Source: CAZUTK01 sp964623265
Lineage (GTDB): Bacteria; Electryoneota; B3-LCP
Direction of reading: 5' to 3'
DNA: 57,028 bases
Assembly (NCBI GenBank): GCA_964623265.1
Contig: CAZUTK010000010.1
Location: 1-57,028 of the forward strand
Positions 33,724 through 42,890 of this stretch are shown piece after piece. Position numbers and translations under genes: made by a program. Positions within the stretch are counted from its first letter, which is position 1, and every line of letters starts with the position of its first letter. Below the pieces are notes generated by a model. That model was not told where the DNA came from. It worked only from the letters and a program-made list of their open reading frames with translations, and did not search any database.

Positions 33724-34152
33724 TCAGCCAACCTGTGCGAACCCGCGCGATGCGTCGTGTTCACCGATTTCCGATTCGCAATCCCGCAGCCAATCCAAGA
33801 TCCGACTCATCTGAAACGGCTTCTCGAAGATCTTGCACTCCAAATCATCCGCCGTTCGCCTCATATCCGGCGTCCAGGACCCGGACATCAACGCCAATCT
33901 GGAAACCTCACAGCGGTTTTCGCGCAGATGCCCAACGAACTCGAAGCCGTTCATCCCGGGCATGTTGACATCGCTGATGATGATCTGCGCGCAGGGGTGC
34001 TCCCCGTGACAGGGGCAACCGCCGCTGCGGATCAAGGGATGCGACTGCGGGGAAGGGTACGATCGGACGTCGAACCCGTGCAGTTCAAGAAAAGCCGCAA
34101 GCAGATTCCGAAAACTGGCATCGTCCTCGTAGATTTGTATTTTCAAAGACAC
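33724..34152 (-). CDS. Stand-alone receiver protein with a cysteine/histidine-rich insert
   Basis: 142 aa, a single CheY-like receiver with no output domain. Phosphoacceptor D61 lies in I-I-S-D-V-N-M-P-G-M-N-G, with acidic E9-D10-D11 and K111 in F-E-K-P-F, so it should be phosphorylatable. Just before D61, residues 45-54 read G-C-P-C-H-G-E-H-P-C: C46, C48, H49, H52 and C54 would make a metal or redox site beside the active site. It converges with phoU and has no kinase next to it; the CHASE4 sensor at 36398 also lacks a kinase domain. Confidence 0.8.
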   Translation of the reverse strand: MSLKIQIYEDDASFRNLLAAFLELHGFDVRSYPSPQSHPLIRSGGCPCHGEHPCAQIIISDVNMPGMNGFEFVGHLRENRCEVSRLALMSGSWTPDMRRTADDLECKIFEKPFQMSRILDWLRDCESEIGEHDASRGFAQVG

Positions 34153-34211
34153 GCCGCCTCCTTATACGCCACGACCATCTCAATCCATGCCGATAGTCGT
34201 GCGAGATACCC

Positions 34212-36191
34212 TCACAATTCATAAAGCACTTCCACGCTGGTTTGTTCTGCTTCCGCCGTGATGCTCAGCGGCTGGATCAAATGGACCTCTCGGAAAAAAC
34301 AGAGAGCTTCTTCATCCTCGCGGCAGTAGTAGAGATCGAGATCCAACTCGATCCGGGCATCTCCCTGTCGAACAGAAAGCGGAATTTCGACGGGGAAAGA
34401 ACCGGCGTCGAGGATCAACTCTCGTTTTCCGCCTTGGAAAGCAACTTTCCGGCTATCCGTTTTCAGCCTGATCTTTGTCTGCGCCTGCGCGTTCAGCGCA
34501 TAGCCGGACGGAAATTTTACATCCACTTTCAGGATCGCCTCCCCCGTTCGCAGTATATGCAATGGCAATGTCTTCGGTTCGATCCGCTCGGGTTCGGTTT
34601 GGATCTGCGTCAGAAGATCCGGATCGGTCAGAACAAATGTCGTCACTTGTCGCGTTTGCAAGTCGGCGATGCGGATCCGATGATTATTCGTATCCGCGAC
34701 ATACAATTTTCCGCGCGCGGCGGAAACTCCTCCGGGTTCGTCGAAGGAGGCGTTATCGCCATCCCGCCAGCCCACTTTACCGGAGCCGAAAAGCGTCGTG
34801 GAACTTTTATCCTCCGGCCGAATTCTCTTCACTTTATGATTATACGTATCCGCGAGGTACAACGATCCTTGATAGTAGGTTATTCCGAGGGGATGCTGGA
34901 GCAGCACTTCTTCCCCGCTGCCATCGCGATCGCCGAAGACGAACAGATCTTCGCCGACGATGGTGCCGACTTGTTCCCGCGGCGGCAGATCCGCCCAGCG
35001 GACGGCGCTGGCTTCGCTGTCGGCGAAATAGAGGCGGGTGCCGTCGGTGGTGATGCCGCTGGGCTGCGCCAGCGAAGCGGAGGTCAGATCGCCGTCGCGG
35101 CGGGCTTCCCAGCCGTTGCCGGCGTAAGGCTGCACCGTCTTCGCCGTCAAATCCAGCACCCAGATCTGATGGTTCCCCGCCATCGCGATGTAGAGCTTGT
35201 CGCCGATTTCCACCAAATCCCATGGGGAATTCAGCGCGGTGGTCAGAGCCGCGCCTCCACCGGATCGAAACGCCGCTTGCCGACCGGTGCCGGCGACGGT
35301 TTCCACGATTTTTCGTTCCAAATCCACCCGTCGGATCTTGTGATTCTCCGTATCCGCCACGTAGAGCATCTCTCCGCAAAGCGCCAAGCCCTGGGGGTGA
35401 TGGAAGGAGGCTTCCGCATAGGCGCCGTCCGCATCGCCGACGACGCCCTTGCCGATGACTTCCAGCACTCGCCCGTCATCCAGCGATGCGATGATGACGC
35501 GGTTGTGGTTGGTATCGGAGATGAAGAGACGACCGGACGCCTCATCCGCCAGGACTTTGCCGGGAAAGGAGAGGAGGCTTTCGGGCTGGGAGGATTTTTC
35601 CAATTTGAAGGCAAGCGCAGTTCGATCCAACGCACCGAGGGCGCCGAACTCCGCTGCCATTTCGGCGATGATCTCATCCCAGGCTTCGAAGACGCCTTCG
35701 CCGGAACGCATGCCGGCGATTTTTCCCTGCGGGTCAATCAACACGGTGGTGGGCCAAGCGGAAGCACCGTATGCCCGCCAGATTCGGAAATCGCGGTCAT
35801 TGACGACGGGGTGTTCGATCTCATAGCGCAGGATCGCTCGCCGGATTTGATCGGTTTCCCCTTCGTTCGTGAATTTGGCGGAATGGACGCCGATCACCAC
35901 GAGCAGGTCGGGGTATTTTTTCTCCAGCTTCTTCAAGTCCGGCAGGATGTGCATGCAGTTGATGCAACAGTAGGTCCAGAAATCGAGGAGTACGATTTTC
36001 CCGCGCAGCTGTTGCAGCGTGAGCGGGCGATCGGTGTTCAACCACGACATCCCCGATGGGAACTCCGGGGCTCTGACGGTTCCAGAGGTTCGCAGCATGG
36101 ATCTCGACTCCGCAAAATCTTTTTTCACCGCTGCCGCCAAAAACATCGCGACGGCGATCATCGCAGGGATTGCGGTGATTTTACATCTCAT
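34212..36191 (-). CDS. Thioredoxin-like plus NHL-repeat protein (NHLRC2-like)
   Basis: 659 aa. An N-terminal signal or anchor (about 8-22) is followed by a thioredoxin-fold domain (about 40-170) with the C-x-x-C pair C76-C79 in F-W-T-Y-C-C-I-N-C-M-H, as in TlpA and NHLRC2 proteins. Residues about 200-520 form a six-bladed NHL propeller with repeats such as D-T-N-H-N-R, D-T-E-N-H-K-I, D-S-E-A-S-A-V, D-T-Y-N-H-K-V and D-T-N-N-H-R-I. A C-terminal beta domain ends the chain. It is probably periplasmic and handles disulfides; the client is unknown. Confidence 0.85.
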   Translation of the reverse strand: MRCKITAIPAMIAVAMFLAAAVKKDFAESRSMLRTSGTVRAPEFPSGMSWLNTDRPLTLQQLRGKIVLLDFWTYCCINCMHILPDLKKLEKKYPDLLVVIGVHSAKFTNEGETDQIRRAILRYEIEHPVVNDRDFRIWRAYGASAWPTTVLIDPQGKIAGMRSGEGVFEAWDEIIAEMAAEFGALGALDRTALAFKLEKSSQPESLLSFPGKVLADEASGRLFISDTNHNRVIIASLDDGRVLEVIGKGVVGDADGAYAEASFHHPQGLALCGEMLYVADTENHKIRRVDLERKIVETVAGTGRQAAFRSGGGAALTTALNSPWDLVEIGDKLYIAMAGNHQIWVLDLTAKTVQPYAGNGWEARRDGDLTSASLAQPSGITTDGTRLYFADSEASAVRWADLPPREQVGTIVGEDLFVFGDRDGSGEEVLLQHPLGITYYQGSLYLADTYNHKVKRIRPEDKSSTTLFGSGKVGWRDGDNASFDEPGGVSAARGKLYVADTNNHRIRIADLQTRQVTTFVLTDPDLLTQIQTEPERIEPKTLPLHILRTGEAILKVDVKFPSGYALNAQAQTKIRLKTDSRKVAFQGGKRELILDAGSFPVEIPLSVRQGDARIELDLDLYYCREDEEALCFFREVHLIQPLSITAEAEQTSVEVLYEL

Positions 36192-36397
36192 AATCGTTTC
36201 AGGGAGAAACTCGACGGTTATCGGAGGAAACCGCCGCGAAGCGGCTACTTCGCAGCAAGATAAACGAATGAAGTCGGGATTTTGTTGACGGTGGCTGAAA
36301 CGGAGAGGTGTAATTCCGGATGAACTGCTCGCTTACAAAGAGAAGAAACGACAGGCGGGAAACGGCAACAGATCGTTCTTCCTACTCGATGACTTTG

Positions 36398-38269
36398 CTA
36401 TGATCGCTGTGCTTTTTCCACGAGGAACGCGCCGGTTTCGCATTCCGCGAGGTTGATCAGCGTCCCCTGGAGGACGAGAGGTTCGTCCGCGTCGCCGATG
36501 ATCATATTGATGTTGCCGATCGCCCAGCCGAGGCTGCCGTCTCGCCGTTTGTACTGCACTCTGGCGCTGGGGATGGCGCCCTGATCTCTTAGACGGGCGA
36601 TAATTTTTTCCCGCTGAGCGGGATCCGCGTAGAAATCTTTAGCGTTGCGCGAGATCAGGTCCTGACGCTTTTCGAAGCCCAGCATCCGCGCCAGGGCATC
36701 GTTGCAATCCAAGATCTTCCCGTCCACCGTGGAACGGAAGACGCCCGCCAGATTCCGCTCGAACAGGAGCCGGTAGCGCTGTTCCGACATCGAGAGAGCT
36801 TTTTCCGCCTGGCGACGTTCCGTCACATCGCGCAGCACGAATATCATTCTGCTGATGCGATTTTTCTCGTCTCGGATGACGCCGGCGGAGATCTCGGTGA
36901 TGATTCGGGATCCATCCGCCCGCAGGAAGGGATACTCAAGGCTCTTGAGGTGATGGGTCTTGCTCAAGCGTTTCACATCCGAATGGAAGCGGTTATGCTC
37001 TCGTTCCGGAATGTAATCCAGAAGGGGGCGATGAATGATCTTCGGTTTTTCGGCGCACCCCAGGAGGTTCAGCGTTTCGTCGTTGCATTGCAGGATCAGC
37101 CCCGACGAATCCGCGATGACGATGGCGTCCGGTGAAGAATCGAATATGCTCTGCAGCATCTTCTCGTTGGTCTTCAGTTTCTCCACCATATCCTGCAGCT
37201 GCTGCGAATAAATCTGCAGTTCGCCGTCGGCGTTTTCGATTTTCGTCAACATGCTGTTGATATCCCGGGCTAATTGCGATAACTCGTCTTCACCCTGGAC
37301 CGAGACGCGATCCGAGAGGTTTCGGTATGAACCGATCCGCTGCACATCCATACTCAGATGGGCGACTCGTGCCAGGACCGATCTTTCCAACAAAGCAATA
37401 ATCAGCAATATAAACAAGCCTAAGGAGACAAACAGAGAGATGATGAAATACCTCACCGCTGCCGCGCCCTGCCGATAGATATCGCGCTCCATTTTGACTT
37501 CCAGGATTCTATCTGCGATGCCGCGGATATCCTGCAAGACTGCATATGCGGCCAGCGTATTTTTATCGAAGCGAATGATGTGGCGATTCACCCGGCAAGC
37601 ATCCGCACGCGCCAGGTCATGGATTTCCTGCGGTGCATCCGGATCGTTGAAAGACAAAAGCCTCAGCTCGAGATGCGTCAAATCAGATAAATGGGCGATT
37701 TCGCGGTCATCCAGATTCCTACAGAAGATCAGCACGCCGCGGGAAGGACCTTCCCCCATGCTGTTGAGGATTTCGTGCGCCGCCGTCAGGAGGATTTCGC
37801 CTTGATGGATGAAAATACCGGAAAGCGCCCCCGCTGAATCCAGATTCGATACGCAGAAACCGCCGATGTCTTCGATCAGCGACGCTTCGGGGCTGGAAGT
37901 ATCACCCGTCGCGGGATCGTACTCCGCACCGTATTTCAGCTCCCCATTGGGGTTCAAATACAATGCAAGGTTGAGGTTCAGGTTTTCGTAGGTTTCACTC
38001 GGCAGATTGCGCTGGATGTAGTCGGACCGATCCGCAGCCATGAAATCATAGGTGTCGTCCCAAACCGCCCAGTCTTTCGCCTCGCGCTCCAGCGATTGGA
38101 TTTCATCCTGCACCGCAGTTAGGACGCGATCGAGGTTCACGAGAGTCTTGTCTTGTTCGAGGCGCAGAAAGCCCGAAATCAGGATCGTCTGAGTACCAAG
38201 GTAAAGTACAACCACTAAAACCGCGCTGACCAGCGTAATAATCAGCAGTGTTTTTCCGCGCAAACTCAT
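36398..38269 (-). CDS. CHASE4-HAMP-PAS-PAS membrane sensor without an output domain
   Basis: 623 aa. Membrane segments at about 8-32 and 272-295 enclose a CHASE4 sensory domain (D-W-A-V-W-D-D-T-Y-D-F near residue 67). HAMP follows (to about 345), then a coiled stretch, PAS1 (about 375-480, D-S-S-P-D-A-I-V-I-A-D-S-S-G) and PAS2 (about 500-610, F-R-S-T-V-D-G-K-I-L-D-C-N-D). The chain stops after PAS2: no HisKA, HATPase, GGDEF, EAL or methyl-accepting domain is present, and no in-frame continuation is visible before the next gene. It may act through a partner kinase or be a shortened sensor. Confidence 0.85.
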   Translation of the reverse strand: MSLRGKTLLIITLVSAVLVVVLYLGTQTILISGFLRLEQDKTLVNLDRVLTAVQDEIQSLEREAKDWAVWDDTYDFMAADRSDYIQRNLPSETYENLNLNLALYLNPNGELKYGAEYDPATGDTSSPEASLIEDIGGFCVSNLDSAGALSGIFIHQGEILLTAAHEILNSMGEGPSRGVLIFCRNLDDREIAHLSDLTHLELRLLSFNDPDAPQEIHDLARADACRVNRHIIRFDKNTLAAYAVLQDIRGIADRILEVKMERDIYRQGAAAVRYFIISLFVSLGLFILLIIALLERSVLARVAHLSMDVQRIGSYRNLSDRVSVQGEDELSQLARDINSMLTKIENADGELQIYSQQLQDMVEKLKTNEKMLQSIFDSSPDAIVIADSSGLILQCNDETLNLLGCAEKPKIIHRPLLDYIPEREHNRFHSDVKRLSKTHHLKSLEYPFLRADGSRIITEISAGVIRDEKNRISRMIFVLRDVTERRQAEKALSMSEQRYRLLFERNLAGVFRSTVDGKILDCNDALARMLGFEKRQDLISRNAKDFYADPAQREKIIARLRDQGAIPSARVQYKRRDGSLGWAIGNINMIIGDADEPLVLQGTLINLAECETGAFLVEKAQRS

Positions 38270-38487
38270 ATTTTTCCCCGGGGTTCATCGCACGCTTGTT
38301 CATCATCCAACGCCAGAGATTCATCAATCCGCAAGGTATAAATTCGGGGAACCGTTTCAAAATTATTCAACACCAAATTAGTATGGAACTCGCCGGAAAG
38401 CAAACGATATTGCAGATTTCAGAAGCTATGTGAAAGCAGGTCTGGGAATCGGCAGAAAACTCCAACCTGAAATATTTTCGAAAAGAC

Positions 38488-38516
38488 TTGATTTTGTGAT
38501 ATTTTTCATTTATACT
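38488..38516 (+). promoter_or_regulatory. Sigma70-type promoter for the hydrogenase operon
   Basis: TTGATT (38488-38493), a 17-bp spacer, TATACT (38511-38516). Predicted start near 38523, about 22 nt before the GTG of the ribbon-helix-helix gene. A half-match to a CRP/FNR-type site, TGTGA-N6-TCATT, lies inside the spacer. Confidence 0.7.
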
Positions 38517-38544
38517 ATGAAAAGAATATAATCAGAGGCTCGAG

Positions 38545-38754
38545 GTGGATAAGGTTACGTTGAAGATCCCGCGCCCGCTCTACGAGCGGATCAAACAGGT
38601 CATCGAACCGTCCGGCTTCAGTTCGGTCAACGAATTCGTGGTCTATGTGCTGCGGGATCTGATGTCGCAAATCTCTTCGTCCGAGAAAGAAGAGCTATCG
38701 GCGACGGAAGTGGAGCTTATCCGCAAGCGCCTGAAAAATATCGGGTATCTGTGA
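38545..38754 (+). CDS. Small ribbon-helix-helix (CopG/Arc-like) protein
   Basis: 69 aa from a GTG with AGAGG upstream. The opening K-V-T-L-K-I-P-R-P-L-Y-E-R-I is a ribbon strand plus first helix, then G-F-S-S-V-N-E-F-V-V-Y-V-L-R-D-L-M is the second helix; the tail E-V-E-L-I-R-K-R-L-K-N-I-G-Y-L is seen in many such small proteins. It is likely a dimeric DNA binder. It is the first gene after the strong promoter and 64 bp upstream of the hydrogenase genes, so it could regulate them. Confidence 0.7.
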   Translation: MDKVTLKIPRPLYERIKQVIEPSGFSSVNEFVVYVLRDLMSQISSSEKEELSATEVELIRKRLKNIGYL

Positions 38755-38818
38755 CGAACGTATTCGGGAATCCATGCCTTGACATTGAACCCACCCGGAC
38801 TCTGGATAGGAGGAGACT

Positions 38819-39850
38819 GTGAAAATACTGAAGATCCCGAAGAAGAAATTAGATGTGTTCGCTTCGATCCTGAAGCAGTTCTGGGAGATTCATGCGCCGG
38901 TGGAGCAAGACGGCAAGTTCGTCTTCAAGCAGCTCACCACCTGGTCAGAAGCCCGTCTGAATTACACCCGTACCATCCTGCCGCCGAAGAAATATTTCCT
39001 ACCGCCGCAGGATCCGCTGTTCGAATATCGGGAAGGAGAGGGTTATATTCCCAACGGGGAAGGGCTGGATAAGCGGATCATCCTGTTCGGGTTGCATTCC
39101 TGCGACATCTACGCGCTGAACATCTTGGATGAAGTGTTTGCGGGGAAATACAACGATCCTTACTACCAGACTCGGCGCAAAAATGTGGCAGTCATCGGAG
39201 TGGACTGCATCCCGGACGAGCACTGCTTCTGCCGATCTATGCGGGCGGATTTCGTGGAGAAGGGATTCGACCTCTTCTTTTACGATATCGGCGATTATTA
39301 TCTGACAATGGTGGGCACGAGTCTGGGGGACGATATGATCCTGGCGACGTCGTCGCTCTTCGAAACGACGACGGATGCGGATTTCGACCGCTACAAGCGC
39401 ATTTCATCGGAGAAGCGCAAGGCGTTTCAATTGGATGTCGAAATCCGGGATCTATCGGAAATTTTCGAAATCGAGTATCAAAGTGAAATCTGGCAGGAAC
39501 TGGGCGATCGCTGTCTCTCTTGCGGCGGCTGCAGTATGGTCTGCCCCACCTGCTACTGCTATGACGTTATGGATCAGGTGAAATTGGGCAGCCGCGAGGG
39601 CCGCCGCGTGCGATCCTGGGATTCCTGCCTCTTTCACACGCACGCTCTGGTGGCGGGAGGGGAAAACTTCCGGGAGAAGCGGTCCAGCCGCATCAAATTC
39701 CGCTTTTACCACAAGCAGCGCGGCTTCGTCGCCGAGTACGGCAGGCCGAGCTGCGTGGGCTGCGGGCGCTGCATCGTCGCCTGCCCGGTTCAGATTGACA
39801 TCGTCCAGGTGCTTCACAGACTACGAGGAGAGGAAGATGCTGTCCGTTGA
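38819..39850 (+). CDS. hydB: [NiFe] hydrogenase beta subunit (HydB-like, 4Fe-4S protein)
   Basis: 343 aa from a GTG with AGGAGG upstream. Two ferredoxin-type clusters are visible: C-L-S-C-G-G-C-S-M-V-C-P near residue 232 and C-V-G-C-G-R-C-I-V-A-C-P near 313. Additional cysteines (H-S-C-D-I-Y, D-C-I-P-D-E-H-C-F-C) match the beta subunit of sulfhydrogenase/group 3b enzymes. It passes electrons between the small subunit and the flavin subunit in the cytoplasm. It overlaps the next gene by 14 bases. Confidence 0.9.
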   Translation: MKILKIPKKKLDVFASILKQFWEIHAPVEQDGKFVFKQLTTWSEARLNYTRTILPPKKYFLPPQDPLFEYREGEGYIPNGEGLDKRIILFGLHSCDIYALNILDEVFAGKYNDPYYQTRRKNVAVIGVDCIPDEHCFCRSMRADFVEKGFDLFFYDIGDYYLTMVGTSLGDDMILATSSLFETTTDADFDRYKRISSEKRKAFQLDVEIRDLSEIFEIEYQSEIWQELGDRCLSCGGCSMVCPTCYCYDVMDQVKLGSREGRRVRSWDSCLFHTHALVAGGENFREKRSSRIKFRFYHKQRGFVAEYGRPSCVGCGRCIVACPVQIDIVQVLHRLRGEEDAVR

Positions 39851-40706
39851 CGAAAAACCGATTCACCCGGTTCTGAGCGAGAACCCCTATCAGCCGTATC
39901 CAGCGAGAATCGTCCGCATCTATAAAATGGTCACGGATAACCATTTGTTCACGCTGCGGTTCACAGATCAGCGGAAGGCGGAGAGATTCAAGCACCGCCC
40001 CGGGCAGTTCGTGATGCTTAGCGTACCGGGAGCGGGCGAAGCGCCGATTTCCATTTCCTCTTCTCCGTCCCGCCCCGGAACTATCGAGCTCTGCGTGCGC
40101 CGCGTCGGCCGAGTCACCAATGCGCTCTACCGTCTGCAGACCAACGACCTGGTCGGAATCCGCGGTCCCTACGGGAACGGTTTTCCGATAGAAAAGCTGG
40201 CGCACAACGACCTGCTGATCATCGCAGGGGGGTTGGGGATGGCGCCGCTACGGTCTTTGCTGTGGTACGCGCTGGATCATCGGGAACTGTTCCGCGACGT
40301 CATCTTGATGTACGGCGCGAAATCGCCTGCGGATATGCTCTTCCGGGAAGAGCTGGTCTCGCTGGTGGATCGGAGCGATATGAAGTGTCTGTTGATTGTG
40401 GACCGCGACCCCACCGGCGAGTGGAAGAATCACATCGGGCTCCTCCCCACCCTGTTCGATCATGCGGTTATCCACCCGGCGACGACATGCGCCGCGGTCT
40501 GCGGACCCCCGGTCGTCTATAAATTCATCCTGCAGAAGCTGCTGCAGTTGAATTTTTCGAAAGACCGCATCTTAATGTCGCTGGAGAGGCGGATGAAATG
40601 CGGCGTGGGCAAGTGCGGACATTGCAGCGTGGGGTACAAATACACCTGCATTCACGGACCCATCTTCACCTACTGGGACGCGATCAATTTGCCGGAGATG
40701 GTCTAA
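39837..40706 (+). CDS. hydG: [NiFe] hydrogenase gamma subunit (HydG-like FAD/NAD(P)-binding reductase)
   Basis: 289 aa from the ATG at 39837, with GAGGAGAGGAAG just upstream. A ferredoxin-NADP reductase fold: FAD-binding R-P-G-Q-F-V-M-L-S-V near residue 54, nucleotide-binding G-G-L-G-M-A-P-L near 130, and a C-terminal [2Fe-2S] site C-G-V-G-K-C-G-H-C ending with a further cysteine in Y-T-C-I-H-G. It exchanges electrons with NAD(P)H. Not to be confused with the HydG maturase of [FeFe] hydrogenases. Confidence 0.9.
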   Translation: MLSVDEKPIHPVLSENPYQPYPARIVRIYKMVTDNHLFTLRFTDQRKAERFKHRPGQFVMLSVPGAGEAPISISSSPSRPGTIELCVRRVGRVTNALYRLQTNDLVGIRGPYGNGFPIEKLAHNDLLIIAGGLGMAPLRSLLWYALDHRELFRDVILMYGAKSPADMLFREELVSLVDRSDMKCLLIVDRDPTGEWKNHIGLLPTLFDHAVIHPATTCAAVCGPPVVYKFILQKLLQLNFSKDRILMSLERRMKCGVGKCGHCSVGYKYTCIHGPIFTYWDAINLPEMV

Positions 40707-40766
40707 AATGCCGGATTAAACAGGACGCGAATGCCCGTCAGGGTATGAACTGAAGGAAATGAAGCT

Positions 40767-41513
40767 ATGAGCAAGCCAAAAATAGGAATCTTCGGATTGA
40801 CCGGCTGCGCCGGCGATCAACTCGTCATCCTGAACTGCGAGGATGAGCTGCTCGATTTGGTCGGCGCACTGGACATCCGCGACTTTCTCACCGCCACTTC
40901 CGCCAACGACACGGAATGCCTTTTGGACATCGCCTTCGTGGAAGGTGCGGTCTTGAGCGAACGAGATCGCGAGACGCTGCTGAATATCCGCGCCAGATCC
41001 AAGCTATTGGTCGCGTTGGGGACGTGCGCGGTCTGGGGCGGCATCGCCGCTATGGATCGGGGGAAAAACCGCGATCTGTTGCTGGAAGCGGTTTACGGCA
41101 AGGATGGAAAACAATACGACACCTGCAGCGCGAAGGCGTTGCAGGAAATTGTCAAGGTGGATCTGCGGATCACCGGCTGTCCGGTGGAAAAGAAACAGGT
41201 GATCTCCGCGGTCGCCGATTTGTTGAACGGGAATCCCCCTCTGCTGCCGGAGTATGCGGTCTGCACCGAATGCAAGATGCGTGAGAACAACTGCCTGCTG
41301 ATTGAAAGAGGCGAAATCTGTCTGGGACCTCTGACCGTTGCCGGCTGCGAGGCTCGCTGCCCGACGCTGAACATCCCCTGCGTGGGGTGCAGGGGCCCGG
41401 CGGTGGATGCGAACTTCCCCTCAGCGGTTTCGCTTTTCACGCAGAAAGGGATTTCGCTGGAAGAAGTGACGAATAAAATCAGGACGTTTGCTCCCGTTAA
41501 ACCGCTGAAATGA
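40767..41513 (+). CDS. hydD: [NiFe] hydrogenase delta (small) subunit
   Basis: 248 aa. Cysteines for the proximal cluster are in L-T-G-C-A-G-D near residue 12, L-G-T-C-A-V-W-G-G near 91 and I-T-G-C-P-V near 133. More cysteines (C-T-E-C, C-E-A-R-C, C-V-G-C-R-G) supply extra clusters, as in group 3 small subunits. No twin-arginine signal is present, so the enzyme is cytoplasmic, which fits NAD(P)-linked group 3b. Confidence 0.9.
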   Translation: MSKPKIGIFGLTGCAGDQLVILNCEDELLDLVGALDIRDFLTATSANDTECLLDIAFVEGAVLSERDRETLLNIRARSKLLVALGTCAVWGGIAAMDRGKNRDLLLEAVYGKDGKQYDTCSAKALQEIVKVDLRITGCPVEKKQVISAVADLLNGNPPLLPEYAVCTECKMRENNCLLIERGEICLGPLTVAGCEARCPTLNIPCVGCRGPAVDANFPSAVSLFTQKGISLEEVTNKIRTFAPVKPLK

Positions 41514-41531
41514 AGATCAGGAGGATCTCCG

Positions 41532-42824
41532 ATGATGAAGACGATCAAGATAGATCATCTGGCACGCGTGGAAGGGCACGGAGGGATTACCGTGAATTTC
41601 GACGGAAACAGCATCCGCGACGTGCAGTTTGATATTTTCGAAGGCGCTCGGCTGATCGAAGCTCTGGTGGTGGGAAGATCCTTTCAAGATGTGCCGCAGA
41701 TCGTATCCCGCATCTGCGCCATCTGCTCCGTGGCGCACTCGCTCAGCGCCATCAAAGCCATCGAAAAAGCCTTAGACGTGACGGTAACGCTTCAGACGAA
41801 TCTGCTGCGGGATCTCCTCTACCGAGGCGAGAACATCGAGAGCCATGCTCTCCACATCTTCCTTCTGGCGGCGCCGGATTACCTGAATCACCCAAGCGCC
41901 ATATCTTTAGCCGCCGAAATGCCGGAAGCCGTGAAACTGGGTCTTCGGTTGAAGAAGTTGGGCAACACGATCCAGGAAGTGATCGGGGGCAGAGCCGTCC
42001 ACCCCGTGAACGCCGTCATCGGCGGTTTCGGGAAGACTCCGACCTTCGAACAGTTGTTCAGTTTGCGGCAGGATTTGCAGCAGGGGATCCGCGATTGCGA
42101 GGCGATGGTGGACCTGCTCGCCACTCTGCCCCGGGCCGATTTCTGCCACACTCCGACCCTCTTCGCCGCGCTGGACGGCGGCGGCACTTACGGCTATTAC
42201 AGTGGCGATCAGATTTCCGTCTCCGATGGGAGCAGAATCCCCGCCGCGGATTACCGCCGGCTCACGAACGAAAAGACGGTACCGCATTCGCACGCCAAAC
42301 ACAGCGCATTCAACGGCAAGCCTTTTATGGTCGGCGCGCTGGCGCGCGCGGCGCTTTTCGGGAAAAGCCTCAGCGATAAGGCGCTCGCCGCGCAGCAAAA
42401 GCTGGGACTTACTCTGCCTTCCGACAATCCAATGGATAATAATAAGGCGCAGGCGGTGGAATTAGTCCACGATGTGGAGAACGCTCTGCATCTTGTAGAC
42501 CGTCTTCTGAAAGAGAAAATCAAACCGGAAAAACCTGTCTCCGTAAAACCGAAGTCAGGAACGGGCGCGGCGGCGACGGAGGCTCCGCGGGGGACCCTAT
42601 TCCACAGCTACACCTTCGACGAAGCCGGAAAAGTCACCGCGGCGGACGTCATCACCCCGACGGCTCAGAATCTGAACTGCGCAGAATACCATTTTCGAGC
42701 CGCCGTGGAGCAGAATCCCGGAAAAGACATCTCGGAATTGAAGAAGATTCTGGAGATGATCGCTCGGGCGTATGATCCCTGTATCTCCTGTTCGGTGCAT
42801 ATCATCCGGCTGGATGCCCCCTGA
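41532..42824 (+). CDS. hydA: [NiFe] hydrogenase alpha (large, catalytic) subunit
   Basis: 430 aa. The Ni-Fe site is held by R-I-C-A-I-C (C62, C65) near the N-terminus and D-P-C-I-S-C-S-V-H at 415-423 (C417, C420). Seven residues follow H423, the part normally cut off by a maturation protease, and such a protease is encoded 66 bp downstream. It oxidises or evolves hydrogen; related archaeal enzymes also reduce polysulfide. No hyp maturation genes are in the window. Confidence 0.93.
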   Translation: MMKTIKIDHLARVEGHGGITVNFDGNSIRDVQFDIFEGARLIEALVVGRSFQDVPQIVSRICAICSVAHSLSAIKAIEKALDVTVTLQTNLLRDLLYRGENIESHALHIFLLAAPDYLNHPSAISLAAEMPEAVKLGLRLKKLGNTIQEVIGGRAVHPVNAVIGGFGKTPTFEQLFSLRQDLQQGIRDCEAMVDLLATLPRADFCHTPTLFAALDGGGTYGYYSGDQISVSDGSRIPAADYRRLTNEKTVPHSHAKHSAFNGKPFMVGALARAALFGKSLSDKALAAQQKLGLTLPSDNPMDNNKAQAVELVHDVENALHLVDRLLKEKIKPEKPVSVKPKSGTGAAATEAPRGTLFHSYTFDEAGKVTAADVITPTAQNLNCAEYHFRAAVEQNPGKDISELKKILEMIARAYDPCISCSVHIIRLDAP

Positions 42825-42890
42825 CTCTGTTAAAACCGCCGAGCGCGCACCGCTGCGGTTCGGTGCACTCTGAAAATCAATGCCAGCGCG

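Noticed and set aside
34242..36263. 673-codon plus-strand open frame opposite the thioredoxin-NHL gene
   Set aside because: It is the complement of a well supported gene and shows no domain of its own.
38495..38510. CRP/FNR-type site TGTGA-N6-TCATT
   Set aside because: The second half matches at only three of five positions, so it is noted but not called.
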